Source of the DNA: Ptychodera flava
Lineage: Eukaryota > Hemichordata > Enteropneusta > Ptychoderidae
NCBI RefSeq assembly: GCF_041260155.1
Contig: NC_091930.1
Location: 44,212,965-44,276,964, forward strand
Direction: 5' to 3'
Length of the DNA: 64,000 nt
Positions 45,023 to 57,700 of this stretch are shown piece by piece. Numbering within the stretch: position 1 is the first letter of the stretch; every line of letters starts with the position of its first letter. The position numbers and the translations under genes are program-made. A model generated the notes under the pieces. The model was not told where the DNA came from, made no database searches, and saw nothing but the letters and a program-made list of their open reading frames with translations.

Positions 45023-45589
45023 GCAATGCAGTGAGGTGTCAGTAGATGGTACATGGTGAGGCAGATGCCGTTCCAAAGACATTGAAGTGTGTATTGATTG
45101 GATCGTTTTTATGTTGCAAAGCATCAAGGGCAGATTCAGAGTGTTCTTTTGATTGGCGTATTTAAATCTAAGAAATTTGAATATGGCCCCTAGAGGATGG
45201 TATTTAACAAAATGTAAAATAAAATCAAACGCGTAGTTATTCTATAAGCTCAACGAATAGGATTGACTCGTGGCTAAAATCACTGGAGTGTTAAAGTTAT
45301 GAATGATCGATCTTCTGAACTACAAATTCAGTAGTATTGGGTTGTAGATCTGTGCATATTTCATGTTACATGTTGTTTCGGCATCCACGTCACAACGCTT
45401 GATGTGCAAAGTAAGCGTTTATTGTTCGATGTGAACAAAATGACTATGTAACGTTTGAGTCGAGTAAATTTGTGAAATTTGAAGGAGCATATCATTTGCA
45501 ACTAGGGGTTAAAACTTTATATTCCACTTTTTGACAGAAAAGTGCTATATATTTAATGTGATCTGAGAACAAGGATTGAATAAAAGAAT

Positions 45590-45970
45590 AAATAAATAAA
45601 TAAAGGGTTAAAGCAGATCCACGGACGTAACACAAGTTCTGCAAACAGAGAAGATCTGTATATTCCAGGGCATAGAACCCAATTTTTCAAAAGAAGTTTT
45701 ATGTACAACGGGGTTAAAATATGGAATACTTTGCCAGGAGAGATCAAATCTAGTTCTTCACTTCTATCATTCAAAAGAAATTGCAAGTGCCTTTTTTAAA
45801 TAGATGGGTTTTTAGATTTTTTTACGTGTAGCTTTTTTATTTTTTTTATTCAGTATAAAGTTTTCTTCCTGAATTAGTTTTTAATGTAAATATTGTAAAT
45901 GTTGTTATACTCGACTCTGTGTGAGAAGAGCCTCAGGATCAACAGTTTACCGAGTTTAAATAAAGTCTAA

Positions 45971-46024
<54 letters not shown>
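45590..46024 (+). mobile_element. LINE 3' end with (AAT)n tail
   Basis: Translation gives SANREDLYIPGHRTQFFKRS, FMYNGVKIWNTLPGEIKSSS and LLSFKRNCKCLF, the C-terminal signature of L2/Nimb/RTE-like LINE ORF2 proteins (basic R-T-x-F-x-K, then V-x-W-N-x-L-P). It is followed by a short 3' UTR with AATAAA and an (AAT)n microsatellite at 45968-46023. Different family from the AATTG-tailed fragments. It stops just where homology with gene A resumes (about 46030). Confidence 0.75.
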
Positions 46025-46228
46025 GCATCAAAATTTACCCATTAACATTGTTTAATAGAAATTAAAAGTTCTGCAGTTTGAATGAAATTCAACGGTAGAA
46101 GGTCCATGCAATGTAACCAGAACATTCACGCGTGGTCTTTTATGACGTTACCTGAATAACGTCTTAACCACGTAGAGTACGATCATTTTGTCAGGCCATA
46201 ATATATTTTTATCTTCCAACTAATGCAG

Positions 46229-46913
46229 AAGATGAAATATCAACTGGAACAGATGAAGCCGTAAGTGAAAATAAAGAAAAGGAATTGGAACAGAAAGATA
46301 TCAGACAGGAAAAAAACCGCAGGAGATCTGGCCATTCAAATGGAAAATGTAAGGGTCAGGCTTGAAGACAGCGAAAAAGAAAAGAAACAGCTTGTAACGA
46401 AACTGGCGCAACAGGAAAAAAATAAAGAGGAGCTAGGCTTCGAAATGGAAAAGCTGAGGGCCGAAAAGGAGCAGCTTGCTCTGAAACTGGCGCAACAGGA
46501 AAATAATAAAGAGGATCAGGCCTTTGAAATGAAAAATCTGAGGGCTAGGCTTGAAGAGTGTGAGAAAGAAAAGGAGCAGCTGGAGGAAAATATGAGGGTC
46601 AGGCTTGAAGACAGCGAAAAAGAAAAGAAACAGCTTGTTATTAAAGACGTGCAACAGGAAAAAAATAAAGAGGATCTAGGCTTTGAAATGAAAAAGCTGA
46701 GGGCCAGGCTTGAAGACAGCGAAAAAGAAAAGGAGCAGCTTGTTATTAAACACGTGCAACAGGAAAAAAATAAAGAGGATCTAGGCTTTGAAATGGAAAA
46801 GCTGAGGGCCATGCTTGAAGACAGCGAAAAAGAGAAGGAGCAGCTTGTTATAAAGTACGAGAAATTTGAAAAAGAGTCTGACTACCTGAAGTTGATTTTG
46901 ACATCTATGGAAG
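46229..46913 (+). CDS. gene B coiled-coil exon (one frameshift)
   Basis: The acceptor is CTAATGCAG and the donor AG|GTAATA. It encodes about 228 residues beginning DEISTGTDEAVSENKEKELE, then a long Glu/Lys/Gln/Leu heptad region. The core is a 35-residue (105 bp, five-heptad) unit of the type RLEDSEKEKKQLV...EKNKEDLGFEM...LRA, repeated with variants; unit starts are near 46361, 46604, 46709 and 46814. It ends YLKLILTSMEG, matching the gene A coil end LKLMVPSMEG. Length is 685 bases, one more than phase allows, and the frame shifts at a run of seven A (about 46311-46317); gene A has one A fewer at the equivalent place. Expected role is oligomerisation or spacing ahead of the NHL domain. Confidence 0.7.
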
Positions 46914-47799
46914 GTAATAAATGAATATCTATTATTCTTTTCATGGGAACTAAACTGTCTGAATACCATGTATATTTCACACATGCTAATTTTGTATCGC
47001 CATTCTCGCAATGCTAGGTTGTATTGATATGGACCCGTATGTTACAAGCTAAAAGTGATATTTCTATCTCCTTGGAGCTGGGTATTAACGTTGGTATGTT
47101 AACATGTACGTATATAAAAGCTGAGCACACAGAAGTCATTATTACATTCCAAGATGTCATTTGTTAAATATTTTATTTTATATTCTCACTTGTTTGGCAC
47201 TTATATAAAAGCACGTTTTATTGATTTATAACAAGCAGAGCTGAAAAATCCCGTGATTACTTAAAGGTTGGACATACCTATTTCAGATAATCGTGTCACA
47301 TACAAACCAACAAAATCGGAAATTTTGTGAAAATATTGTAAACTCAACCCTTTTCGAACTTCATTGTTCTGTACCTGTTGCTGAATTCACCGAAAACTCA
47401 GGTCTTAAACGTCTTCGTAACCTCTTATATTATGCGATGCTGTTGATAATGTGCTCAAGTCGTCTTTTTTCTAATAACGAAAATCTCTTCTAAGAAAGTC
47501 TAGAGTACCAATCATGTCAGGAAGAGTCAGTTCATTATTGTTTGAATGAACACTGTCTACGTTCCACTGGCAGCGTAGCTGATTTGTTCCGTTTTCTATG
47601 TAGCGAATATTATCTCAACATCGTAAATCAAGTTAATATGTGACCTACATACTTGCTTTGCTATAATTCTAATGCCTCAGACATTGATGACTCTATAATT
47701 TTCAGTTTCATATAGCACGATTTATTAAAGCACATGGAATGTACGCCACATAGTATTTCTGCGACATAGTATTGTTTCATTATGATTGCTTCTAAGATA
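46914..47799. other. gene B last intron, 5' part
   Basis: Non-coding and alignable with gene A intron DNA on both sides of its 1.74 kb insert. It holds the empty target site near 47405-47412. Confidence 0.7.
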
Positions 47800-48470
47800 A
47801 ACACGATTGGAACAAAATTGGGAGAATTGGATTAGCATTATTACTGTAGAATTTAAGAAATTTGTTAAATATTACACCGTATTTGGTAACAATCTTTAAA
47901 ATTTGCGACATTCTGCAAATGTTATGAGTAAGAATAATTGCATGACTGTATCTAATGCAAAATTGTTCAATACATATGAACGATATTTGAATGAAAATAT
48001 GTTAACTTGTCTTTACTTTTTGTTTCTGAAAATCAAGTTCTAATCTCGATTTGTTACTTTGCCCTAACCAACATGAAGTTGTTCGATCGATTTACAGTGA
48101 AGTCACTCAGGGTCACTTGAAAAGTGCCCTTATTACATTTAGTGTTTATTAAGACAAAATTTTTGAAAACGTAATGGACATTTCAAAAATTTCCTGACTC
48201 AAAAACTCACCAATTAGAGATATTTTATGCACTTTGTCTCGTTTCTCTATGGCATTTATACTAAAATAAAGCTTTTTTGTAGAAATGAATACGATTTAAG
48301 GGATATACAAAAATCGATGTCTTTTTGTTGTTTTGTTTAATGAAAACATATTTGATGTTTTACAGTATTCTATTAGTTTGCAAAATTTACGCTGTAAATA
48401 TTTCGATTTCATTAAAATTTCTTTTTCATTACTCTAATCCAATTTTTCCCAATTTAGTTCCAATCGTGTT
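47800..48470. mobile_element. long member of AACACGATTGG MITE family, 4 bp target duplication GATA
   Basis: It starts AACACGATTGGAAC and ends GTTCCAATCGTGTT, and is flanked by GATA at 47796-47799 and 48471-48474. The paralogous gene A intron near 16590-16600 lacks the insertion. At 671 bp it is longer than the other members (213-214 bp), with different interior sequence. Confidence 0.75.
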
Positions 48471-48720
48471 GATATCTTGCAAGCTTACTCGGCCATAATA
48501 GGTTTGCCATGGTGACAAAACTCTAGCGTTATCGGTACAGTTTTCTATCAGTTTGCAAAATTTACGCTGTAAATATTTTGATTTCATTAAAATTTTCTCT
48601 ATAATTAAAATTTCGTAAATTACTCTCATCCAATTTTCCCGATTTACTTCCAATCGTGTTGATATCTTGCAAGCTTACTCGGCCATGATAAGTTTAAAAT
48701 GGTGACACAACTCTAGCGTT
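48365..48720. repeat. ~190 bp tandem duplication at MITE boundary
   Basis: The block GTTTGCAAAATTTACGCTGT to CAACTCTAGCG occurs twice (about 48365-48532 and 48541-48720) and includes the right MITE terminus plus flanking intron. It therefore arose after the MITE insertion. Confidence 0.75.
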
Positions 48721-48979
48721 ACTAATGAAGGTATAACAAGTGTCAGCATTATTTGGTGGTGGAATAGAACTAAATAATTATAAATTTATGAAACATTTAG
48801 TAGGAACTTAACGGTTACAGTAACAAAGTTTGAAATTACATGCAAGTAAATACCATTTGAAACTTTTCCAAGCTAAGAGTTTGGATTTATCCCAGTGGTT
48901 CTGTCTGTAGCTAGGTGACTGGATGGTGCCGTACAATGTGAATTTGAAAACGATCAAAAATTTACTGCATTTTTTCCAG

Positions 48980-49820
48980 AACCATACACGATTGGTGGTC
49001 CCGGGAAGGAAGGCGGCAGATTCGACCATCCATGCGGAATAGCAATTGATGAAAATAGTGACTTGGTCATTGCCGACAAAAGCAATCGAAGAGTGCAAGT
49101 AATAGGCTGGAACAACGAATGCAAACGTAAGAATATATTTGACGAATACAGGGGGTTGTTCACACCAAGTGACGTTGCTGTGTCTCCTGATGGTACCTAC
49201 TATCGACTGATCATGAGCTATTGCAAGTTGTGGCTTTTGATAAGAATAATGCGGTTGTAACCTCATTTGGTGGAGACATAGACCCTTATGGCATTACCGT
49301 GTCTAAGGATGGCTGTGTACTCGTCACCGATCGCTGTAATGACTCTGTGAAAAAATACACTAAAGACGGCACATTTTTGACAAGTTTTGGATCTCATGGT
49401 AAAGGTAAAGGCCAATTTAATTTCCCATGGTCAGTCGTCGTCAATAGTAAGAATCAAATATTAGTATCAGATCAAAACAACCATCGCGTACAATTACTCA
49501 ACTCTGATGGAGAATACCATAAGTCATTAGGTTCGAAAGGGTCTGGGGCGGGTCAGTTGAACTTTCCCTACGGCATTGACGTTGATAAGGATGATAACGT
49601 CTATGTTTGTGATTTCGGGAACAGGAGAATTGTTCAGTTTTCATCAGACAGAAAGTTCCTTCGAAATACCGGTGAAGGAAAGGTGAGCCCGAGGTACGTT
49701 GCCGTAAGAACAGACGCAAATCTGTTGAGTGCGGCTGTCAGTGATTGGGATCAGCATTGTGTCAAAGTATTCTTCGTAAAGGAGCAAGAAAAACCAACAA
49801 AAGGCGAGGGGTTATCGTAA
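48980..49820 (+). CDS. gene B NHL-repeat propeller, terminal exon (one frameshift)
   Basis: Acceptor TTTTTTCCAG at 48979; stop TAA at 49818-49820. It begins PYTIGGPGKEGGRFDHPCGI and shows six NHL blades: GIAIDENSDLVIADKSNRRV, PSDVAVSPDG, YGITVSKDGCVLVTDRCND, WSVVVNSKNQILVSDQNNHR, YGIDVDKDDNVYVCDFGNRR and VAVRTDANLLSAAVSDW. The frame breaks at about 49197-49205 where one base is missing relative to gene A (CTACTATCG versus TTACTTATCG), and the length is one base short of the phase-1 expectation. The gene A exon is intact at this point and broken elsewhere, so the two breaks are independent. C-terminal residues differ noticeably between paralogues. Confidence 0.85.
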
Positions 49821-50516
49821 CTGATAGAGGCTCAAGTTTGTGCATCTCGGGTATGCATTGCAATTTGGTGAATGAGCCATGTTGTGTTATTGCTATGTTT
49901 TAAGCGTACATTTGTTCAGATGGTTATGTCTGCTGACATATCAACGTAGCGAGGTCCTCATGTTCACATCAATTAGTGCTAAAGTTGTTAGCTACATGTT
50001 TTCTGACAAAAACGAAACGAAACTCAATAGGAATGATTCGTGTTCAGCATTTGCAAGAACTGATATCAACTTTTCATTGGATTTTTCTGTGATTTCCAGT
50101 GATTTAAATTGATCCTCACACTGTAGGAAATTATGTCTTTTGAGATAGCTATACCTGTAAATTGCCATTTGATTGCTCTCTTAGACTATATTTTTAATTT
50201 GTTGTTTTTGTTGCTGTTGTTGTTGATGACTTTAATACTTAGAATACTTTTGTTGCTGGTGTATATTAAGAACAAAACCAACTTTTTTCAAATGATCTGC
50301 GATGAGACATGTCAACAAGCGTTTGGTATAATTTGAGTTTGAGTCCGTTTTTGAAAGAGTGTTGTATTTTTTGTGCTTACCATTAAAAATTCGTGTAAGC
50401 ACTACTTCGTAGATGTACCATCCCATGACTGTAGCTTGCTAATTAATAATGCAATGAGTACTGACGGAAGGCACCGTTGTCGTTACCTGTACCTTTGGCT
50501 CCAGACACTGAATAAA
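49821..50516 (+). other. gene B 3' UTR with poly(A) signal
   Basis: AATAAA at 50511-50516 is about 690 bases after the stop, in the same sequence context as the gene A signal at 18341. Non-coding, homologous to 17701-18346. Confidence 0.7.
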
Positions 50517-52346
50517 CAAATATCTTGATATCAAAACGTGTTGGTTTTATGTTTTTCATGTTGAAATATCGGTGCTAAGCAGTTAACGTATTTTACGATT
50601 GATGGTACTCAAGTTTTTTCTGTTATATACCATTTCCCATTATTGCCTTTCGCACTTGACGTATAGATTGGCAGCGTACACTGAAGATGCTCTCTTAATC
50701 CCATTCTCTGAATTATTTCTCAAAGTACCATTTATATCATGATAATCCACTAAAACAGATTTCAGGAATATTTTCAAGATCAAATTCGACAATTAAAACA
50801 ATCCGGCTCAGTAAATGTTGTTTTATGCCTGCGTCAACGATGAAAATATTATCAAGAAATAGCTTCTCATGCGTAGAGGCACTTTGGAGATGGTAATAAC
50901 AAGAAAATATCCCTCGTGACGGAATGTTGATTGGGATTAGGAATGCATCTTCAGAGCCGGTAACATCGCAAGATTACATCACGGCCAACGTGCACAATTC
51001 ACCATCTGAGACAAGTTTGTAGTGCGTACAGTGTAAACCATAAACTTAAGCATCACTTTAAAAATTGCAGTTAACAATTCATTGCTTGACTAGTGCACTA
51101 CACTAAAAGTTTGATCTGTCTGGACAGGCTGCTTTTCAAATGCACCAATTTGATTTATCTGTTTTTTCCTAACAACGGCTAATATACGGACGAGTCTTGC
51201 TGTCGGCTTAGGAACTGGTTAGTTTCTTCAGCGGGGGGGGGGGGAGATGGAGGATTCATGGGTCACCTTGTTCGCTATACTTTAAAGATGTCAGACTTCT
51301 GCATCAGACATACCTTGATGTTTGCATACTAAACGGTTGTTTCGCATAGCATCATAATACCATATATATCGGAGATATATAGATGTTTGCAAATTGAAAG
51401 TCTTTTTTCCAAAGTGTGCCAATAATTATGAAATCTGCTGTTTATAGGAAAAGCGTGACAAATTCCTGATACATTTATGTTAACTCTATAATATTCAGTA
51501 TAAGAAAGCAGCATGCTCTAATATGTCACAATACATTTGATAGAGGGATATAATGTTAGAAAAATGACAATATATTTATCGTTGTAATTGATGCAACTAT
51601 TTTCCTTTGTGTATGTCATAGGTTTTCAGTGAAAGACGTGTGCTTTTCATGACTATAAAATAATAGTTAACAAATGGCAGTTTTTAAAATTATTAGCTGT
51701 GCTTTTATGGTTTCAACATTACAAAAGGTCCTTTCAGACACTGCGCACATCAGATTTGGCTAAAGCCTATAAGCCTATAAGAATAGCTCTCTATGGCTTC
51801 TCAGCAGATGTAATCTGAAGGCTGGCAAGTCTAAACGCCCATCAAAGTTTTGATTACTGCTGTTCTCTCTTTGATATTAATGATGGATATCCATTTATGT
51901 ACAACAGTTCTGCACATTTGGTTATGCATAGAAAGTGTGAAATACAATCACAGATCATTCAAAAAACTATTCAAACTTAGAACTGACATGTCAACAATGT
52001 CATTGCAACACAAATTGACTGAATTTTTAAAACATACAATAAATATGTTTATCAACTGAACTGACCCCGATCACAACCTGTGTGACGTAAGACTAACACT
52101 GATACGAAATCCATATTACCCCTGTTGTACGTCATCTACCGGAACGTTTTCCTGTACTGATACTGTTCGTAGAGGCACGCCGCCACACAGACCGATTTGT
52201 CGTGATCGATGCAGTAAGACGAACATTGACGACAGAGATCGGGATTGACGAGTTGACACCGGCGGAGATCGGTGGCAGCATGGTTGTGCCCACAAGCATC
52301 GACTTTTTTCGGGCTCGCTAAGTTTGTAAACTTGTTTGTTATATTT
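50517..52346. other. intergenic; left part is the duplicated gene A flank
   Basis: Homology to 18347-19040 continues to about 51215 (CTGTCGGCTTAGGAA). A run of about 12 G occurs at 51232-51243. Beyond it I see no gene. Confidence 0.55.
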
Positions 52347-52560
52347 AACACGATTGGAACTGATTTGGGATAATTGGATGGTGAAGTAATATCGATATAA
52401 TCTTTAAATGTAACATCATCTGCTTTTCTTTTTAAGTAACACACTTGTTTATTATGAGTACTCTGCAATATCGCAACATTTAGCAATACAACACCCAACA
52501 CTTTTGAGAAATTTGAAAAATATATAGATCCTATTATCCAAAATTAGTTCAAATCGTGTT
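52347..52560. mobile_element. 214 bp MITE, 4 bp target duplication ATTT
   Basis: It starts AACACGATTGGAACTGATTT and ends with the inverted AAATTAGTTCAAATCGTGTT. ATTT flanks both sides (52343-52346, 52561-52564). The interior (TAATATCGATATAATCTT, CATCATCTGCTTTTCTT) matches the inverted copy at 53241-53453. Confidence 0.85.
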
Positions 52561-53240
52561 ATTTTTAAAAGCCACGGCATCTCTCAGAATGGAAACTACT
52601 GTTCATGTTTCGACCGTGTCGTTGCATCTATGTCATAAATATATTTGTACATACTCTAAATAAATCGAAATACTATAGCTATTCATCGCTAGCGTGTTGA
52701 AAGTTATTTCCGCCGATGGCCGACTTGATTTGGCAACGGGACAGGCGAGACAATATGATTGACATGTTAACCTTACCGAATCCATATGTCTGATTGCTGG
52801 GGATACCATTCGGTGTCAACTTGATCGGATTTATGCATGAAAGTACCTGTAAATGATTTGCATATCTCCTGGGTGACGGGCCACTTTACTAATTCATTGA
52901 ACACAATAAGGGTAAAGAATCAAAAACGTGACAAGATCATGACAGGAGAGAGTTTGAAAGTAGAAGGATTGGAAACCACACGAGAGGCTAGGGAAATACC
53001 CTTCTCTGGCGTGGAAATATTAAAAAATCGATTTGTGCATTGTTGCAGTCTGATGCAATCTGAGAAGTGTCTCCAATTTGGTTTTTACTAAAGAAAACTA
53101 TTAGAGAAAATGACATTTGACACCCCAAGGGGAAGAGCACAAATGTGTCCTACCTGTTGCATCGCAAAATTTGTCAAATTGATTTAATAATAAATGCAAT
53201 TGTGCAGTCTGGCGCAATCTGAAGATGATTTTCAATTTGT
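52561..53240. other. anonymous sequence between two MITE copies
   Basis: The 84-codon open frame at 52837-53091 has no recognisable motif and was not called as a gene. Confidence 0.4.
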
Positions 53241-53453
53241 AACAGGATTGGAACTAATTTGGGATAATTAGATTTTCATAGTTTTTCAAATTTCTCAAAA
53301 GTGTTAGGTACCCTATAGATGGATGTTGCGATATTACAAATTACTCATAAAAACAAGTGTGTAATATAAGAAGAAAAGCAGATGAGATTATATTTGTAGA
53401 TTAAATCGACATTACTTCACCATCCAATTATCCCAATTAGTTCCAATCTTGTT
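53241..53453. mobile_element. 213 bp MITE, opposite orientation, 4 bp target duplication TTGT
   Basis: It starts AACAGGATTGGAACTAATTT and ends AATTAGTTCCAATCTTGTT. TTGT flanks both sides (53237-53240, 53454-53457). Read on the minus strand the interior follows the same order as the element at 52347-52560. Confidence 0.85.
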
Positions 53454-54718
53454 TTGTGTTTACTCAATGATACTCTTACAAAATAAAATACGTCATCCCA
53501 AGGGAGGAGCACAAAAGGGGCGTCCCCATCTGAAAACTTTGAGAAAGTGATGTGTATAATGGTGAAATTTAAGAAGAGTTTCTATTTATTTTCATTTTGC
53601 GCTTTGTAAAACTGTTTGAAAATGACACTGAACACTGACATTTTTACTACATGTTTTGCACGAGCAGTAGATTGCAGATCAAATAATTTACAGGAACGGC
53701 AGATCTGCGATTTTATTGTGTCATTTACAAAATCTGTCATTTCTGTAAACGATAAATGTCAGACCAACAGTCAGAGTTTGTATTTTTCGTTTTGCTACTT
53801 CGAGATTTTCAGTCGGAGAAATGACCTTGCCCGAAATGCGATTTTTCCGGATGCTCCTAATGGAAAGCCCGATAATACGGTAAGGTTAAATATTAACTAT
53901 GATTGCGATTATATTAAAATGGTTAGTAAACCAAGTCAATTAAAACTGTATGTTTCTTTGATAATATTAGATGAATCCGCAACAGTTTAGCTTAGTCCTG
54001 AATCTTATGCACTAATAATGGTATCTGCTGAGAGCGTTCCTCCATGATCTCGTCTATATATTTAACATTTATGAGACTGAAATATACTTTCTCAAATAAT
54101 CATTTGTATGGCATCATAAAGGGTATCAAAATTTCGTTTCTTTTGTATTATGTTTATAAACAGATTACCAAAACCTGTGGCACAGAGGACTCAGAATATA
54201 CACAAGACAAGAAAAAAAAATGTGAAGATTTGGACAAAAGATAAAAGAATTAATCTCCGTTGCTAAGGTATTTTTGGAAAAGGGCAATTTTTTCTTCCAA
54301 TAAAAGGAGTTGTTATCGAGGCAGTCCAACGTTTTGTATACTTTGCAGCATTATTTTTTTATATTCTCCAAAGAAATCAGAACCCTTTAGTATTGAGAGT
54401 AGATTGTTCTCATGGTTTATCAGGGAAGTATACGAATTTTGTCATTAGAAAATCGAAAAATTACTCATTCATAACGTTTTTATAAAATTGTACCATTTTA
54501 TGATCTTTTTTTTTCTTTTCTTATAATTTTTTTATTTCATAACTGCACTAAACGCTTCAACACATTTTTCAAATGATGAGTAGCCCTCCCCCCATTCTTC
54601 ATCTTCACATTTTAGCTACTTCCTTGTAGCTTTTAATTTTTAAGTGACCCCCTCAGATCCCCCCCGCCGTAAATAATGACGGCTCCCTGAGAAATTCTAT
54701 AATGAGAAAGCATTTCAT
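53454..54718. other. anonymous AT-rich sequence
   Basis: The longest open frame (53616-53990, 124 codons) shows no domain, signal peptide or splice context I recognise. I leave it uncalled. Confidence 0.4.
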
Positions 54719-57700
54719 GATCGGATTTTCAAAGTTTTGAAAATGAACGACTATTTCTTCATTTCTAAGGTAAAAGTGGCGATTTTCAGGAAGAATCAAA
54801 TTTTCAATTAACTTAACTAGCTCTCTTGTGTGAAATGATAGCTTTAGACATTATGGTGGCGAAAAATTGTCCTGTATTGAACGGACAACTTTGCCTCAAC
54901 ACCGGTCATCCTAAAAGACAATTGGATGTTATCACAATTTGAATATTTCTTTTCAAAATCGTCATACCTTAATTTAATCAATGGAAATCTATTTATGGAT
55001 GCTGTTATGTTAAAAATCAATATACGAAATGCAAAATGAAATTTGCACTTCGTACTCTCTATGCCTAGGAACCCGCATTATTCCTCACCTACAATGAACA
55101 TTATCTTTGCTGAAAACACTTCCATGCTGTTTTTCGCCAAACTTAAGAGTTGTTACCTGATTATCCCGTATTTTACGTGACCTTAAAATTTGCCAATGAA
55201 CAGGAAACATACGATCTCAGTACTAGTGGCTTTGCTTTACACGATGGTACTGTACGGCAGGTTGATTGAACTGTGTTTTGACTGAATATTGGTAGTGCAT
55301 ATTGTACGTCACATTGTTTATGGAATGCTCTGCAGGTCGTTGACGGTGAATCACCCTTTCATAAACCATACAATAAATCATCGATTCTGTAAGATGGCAA
55401 AAACAGACTAATGTACTGGGTGTACTCTGTTCCTCATTCCAATGAAGTAAGAAAACTACAATGAGAATAGAGTGAAGTCATGCAATTCTTCGTTGATCTG
55501 TACGGGGAAATTGTTGTTCATTTCCAATGTCTGTACTTCCCTTCTCCGTAATTCCTGGTATAGGTGTGTCGTGACACACTACAGATCATGTTCCGTTTCT
55601 CTTTCACTTTAGCTGTCGACGTTAGACAGGCACCACAGTGAGTAAGTGTGCAGAATTTCATAGAGCTATTTGCAGAAACCATATCCTCTTGAACTTGACT
55701 ATTACGTATTGCCGTATTCAAAATAAGTACCTTTCCCTATTCTGACTCTCTCTTTCAAATTATTTGAAAACAAAATGATTTCAATTATTACTTTCATTTT
55801 GTCGACAGGCAAAGCGTCATCTGTACAGGTTACCAACAGCAACGCTACTCTGTGGAGCTCATATGTGACTTAAAACGTTGAACTTAAAACATTTCACTTA
55901 ATGTGAAATGATATCGTTAGACGTTATGGCGGCGAAAAATTGTCCTGTACTGAACGGGCTACTTTGCCTCAACACCGGTCATTCTAAAAGACAATTGGAT
56001 GTTATCACAATTTGAAATATTTCTTTTCAAAATCGTCATACGATATAGTGAACACCTAAAATAATCAATGGAAATCTATTTATGGTACTGTTACGTTAAA
56101 AAAATCAATATACGAAATGCAAAATGAAATTTGCATTTCTTACTCTCTATGCCTAGCAACCAGCGTTATTCCTCGCTTACAATGTACATTTCTTTGCTGA
56201 AAACACTTCCATGCTGTTTTTCGCCAAACTTAAGATTGGTTAACTGATTATCCCGTATTTTACGTGACCTTAAAATTTGCCAATGAACAGGAAACATACG
56301 ATCTCAGTACTAGTGGCTTTGCTTTACACGACGGTGCTGTACAGCAGGTTGATTGAACTGTGTTTTGACTGAATATTGGTAGTGCATATTGTGCGTCACA
56401 TTGTTTATGGAGTGCACGGCAGGTCGTTGACGGTGAATCACCCTTTCATAAACCAACAATAAATCATCAATTCTGTAAGATGGCAAAAACAGATTAATGT
56501 ACTGGGTGTACTCTGTTCCTCATTCCAATGAAGTAAGAAAACTACAATGAGAATAGAGTGAAGTCATGCAATTCTTCGTTGATCTGTACGGGGAAATTGT
56601 TGTTCATTTCCAATGTCTGTACTTCCCTTCTCCGTAATTCCTGGTATAGGTGTGTCGTGACACACTACAGATCATGTTCCGTTTCTCTTTCACTTTAGCT
56701 GTCGACGTTAGACAGGCACCATAGTGAGAAGTGTGCAGAATTTCATAGAGCCATTTGCAGAAACCATATCCTCTTGAACTTGACTATTACGTATTGCCGT
56801 ATTCAAAATAAGTACCTTTCCCGATTCTGACTCTCTCTTTCAAATTATTTGAAAACAAATTCATTTTGTCGACAGGCAAAGCGTCATCTGTACAGGTTAC
56901 CAACGGCAACGCTACTCTGTGGAGCTCATATGTGACTTAAAACGTTGAACTTAAAACATTTCACTTAATGTGAAATGATATCGTTAGACGTTATGGCGGC
57001 GAAAATTGTCCTGTACTGAACCGGCTACTTTGCCTCAACACCGGTCATTCTAAAAGACAATCGGATATTATCACAATTTGAAATATTTCTTTTCAAAATC
57101 GTCATACGATATAGTGAACACCTTAAATAATGAATGGAAATCTATCTATGGATGCTGTTACGTTAAAAAAATCAATATACGAAATGCAAAATGAAATTTG
57201 CATTTCGTACTCTCTATGCCTAGCAACCCGCGTTATCCCTCACCTACAATGTACATTTCTTTGCTGAAAACACTTCCATGCTGTTTTTCGCCAAACTTAT
57301 TAATTGGTTAACTGATTATCCCGTATTTTACGTGACCTTAAAATTTGCCAATGAACAGGAAACATACGATCTCAGTACCAGTGGCTTTGCTTTACACGAT
57401 GGTACTGTACGGCAGGTTGATTGAACTGTGTTTTGACTGAATATTGGTAGTGCATATTGTGCGTCACATTGTTTATGGAGTGCACGGCAGGTCGTTGACG
57501 GTGAATCACTCTTTCATAAACCAAACAATAAATCATCAATTCTGTAAGATGGCAAAAACAGACTAATGTACTGGGTGTACTCTGTTCCTCATTCCAATGA
57601 AGTAAGAAAACTACAATGAGAATAGAGTGAAGTCATGCAATTCTTCGTTGATCTGTACGGGGAAATTGTTGTTAATTTCCAATGTCTGTACTTCCCTTCT

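Noticed and set aside
46433..47011. Minus-strand Ser/Phe-rich open frames
   Set aside because: Antisense shadow of the Glu/Lys-rich coiled-coil exon on the plus strand, which has splice sites and a paralogue.
53616..53990. 124-codon plus-strand frame
   Set aside because: No recognisable domain, no repeated or paralogous copy in the window, no flanking splice signals I trust.
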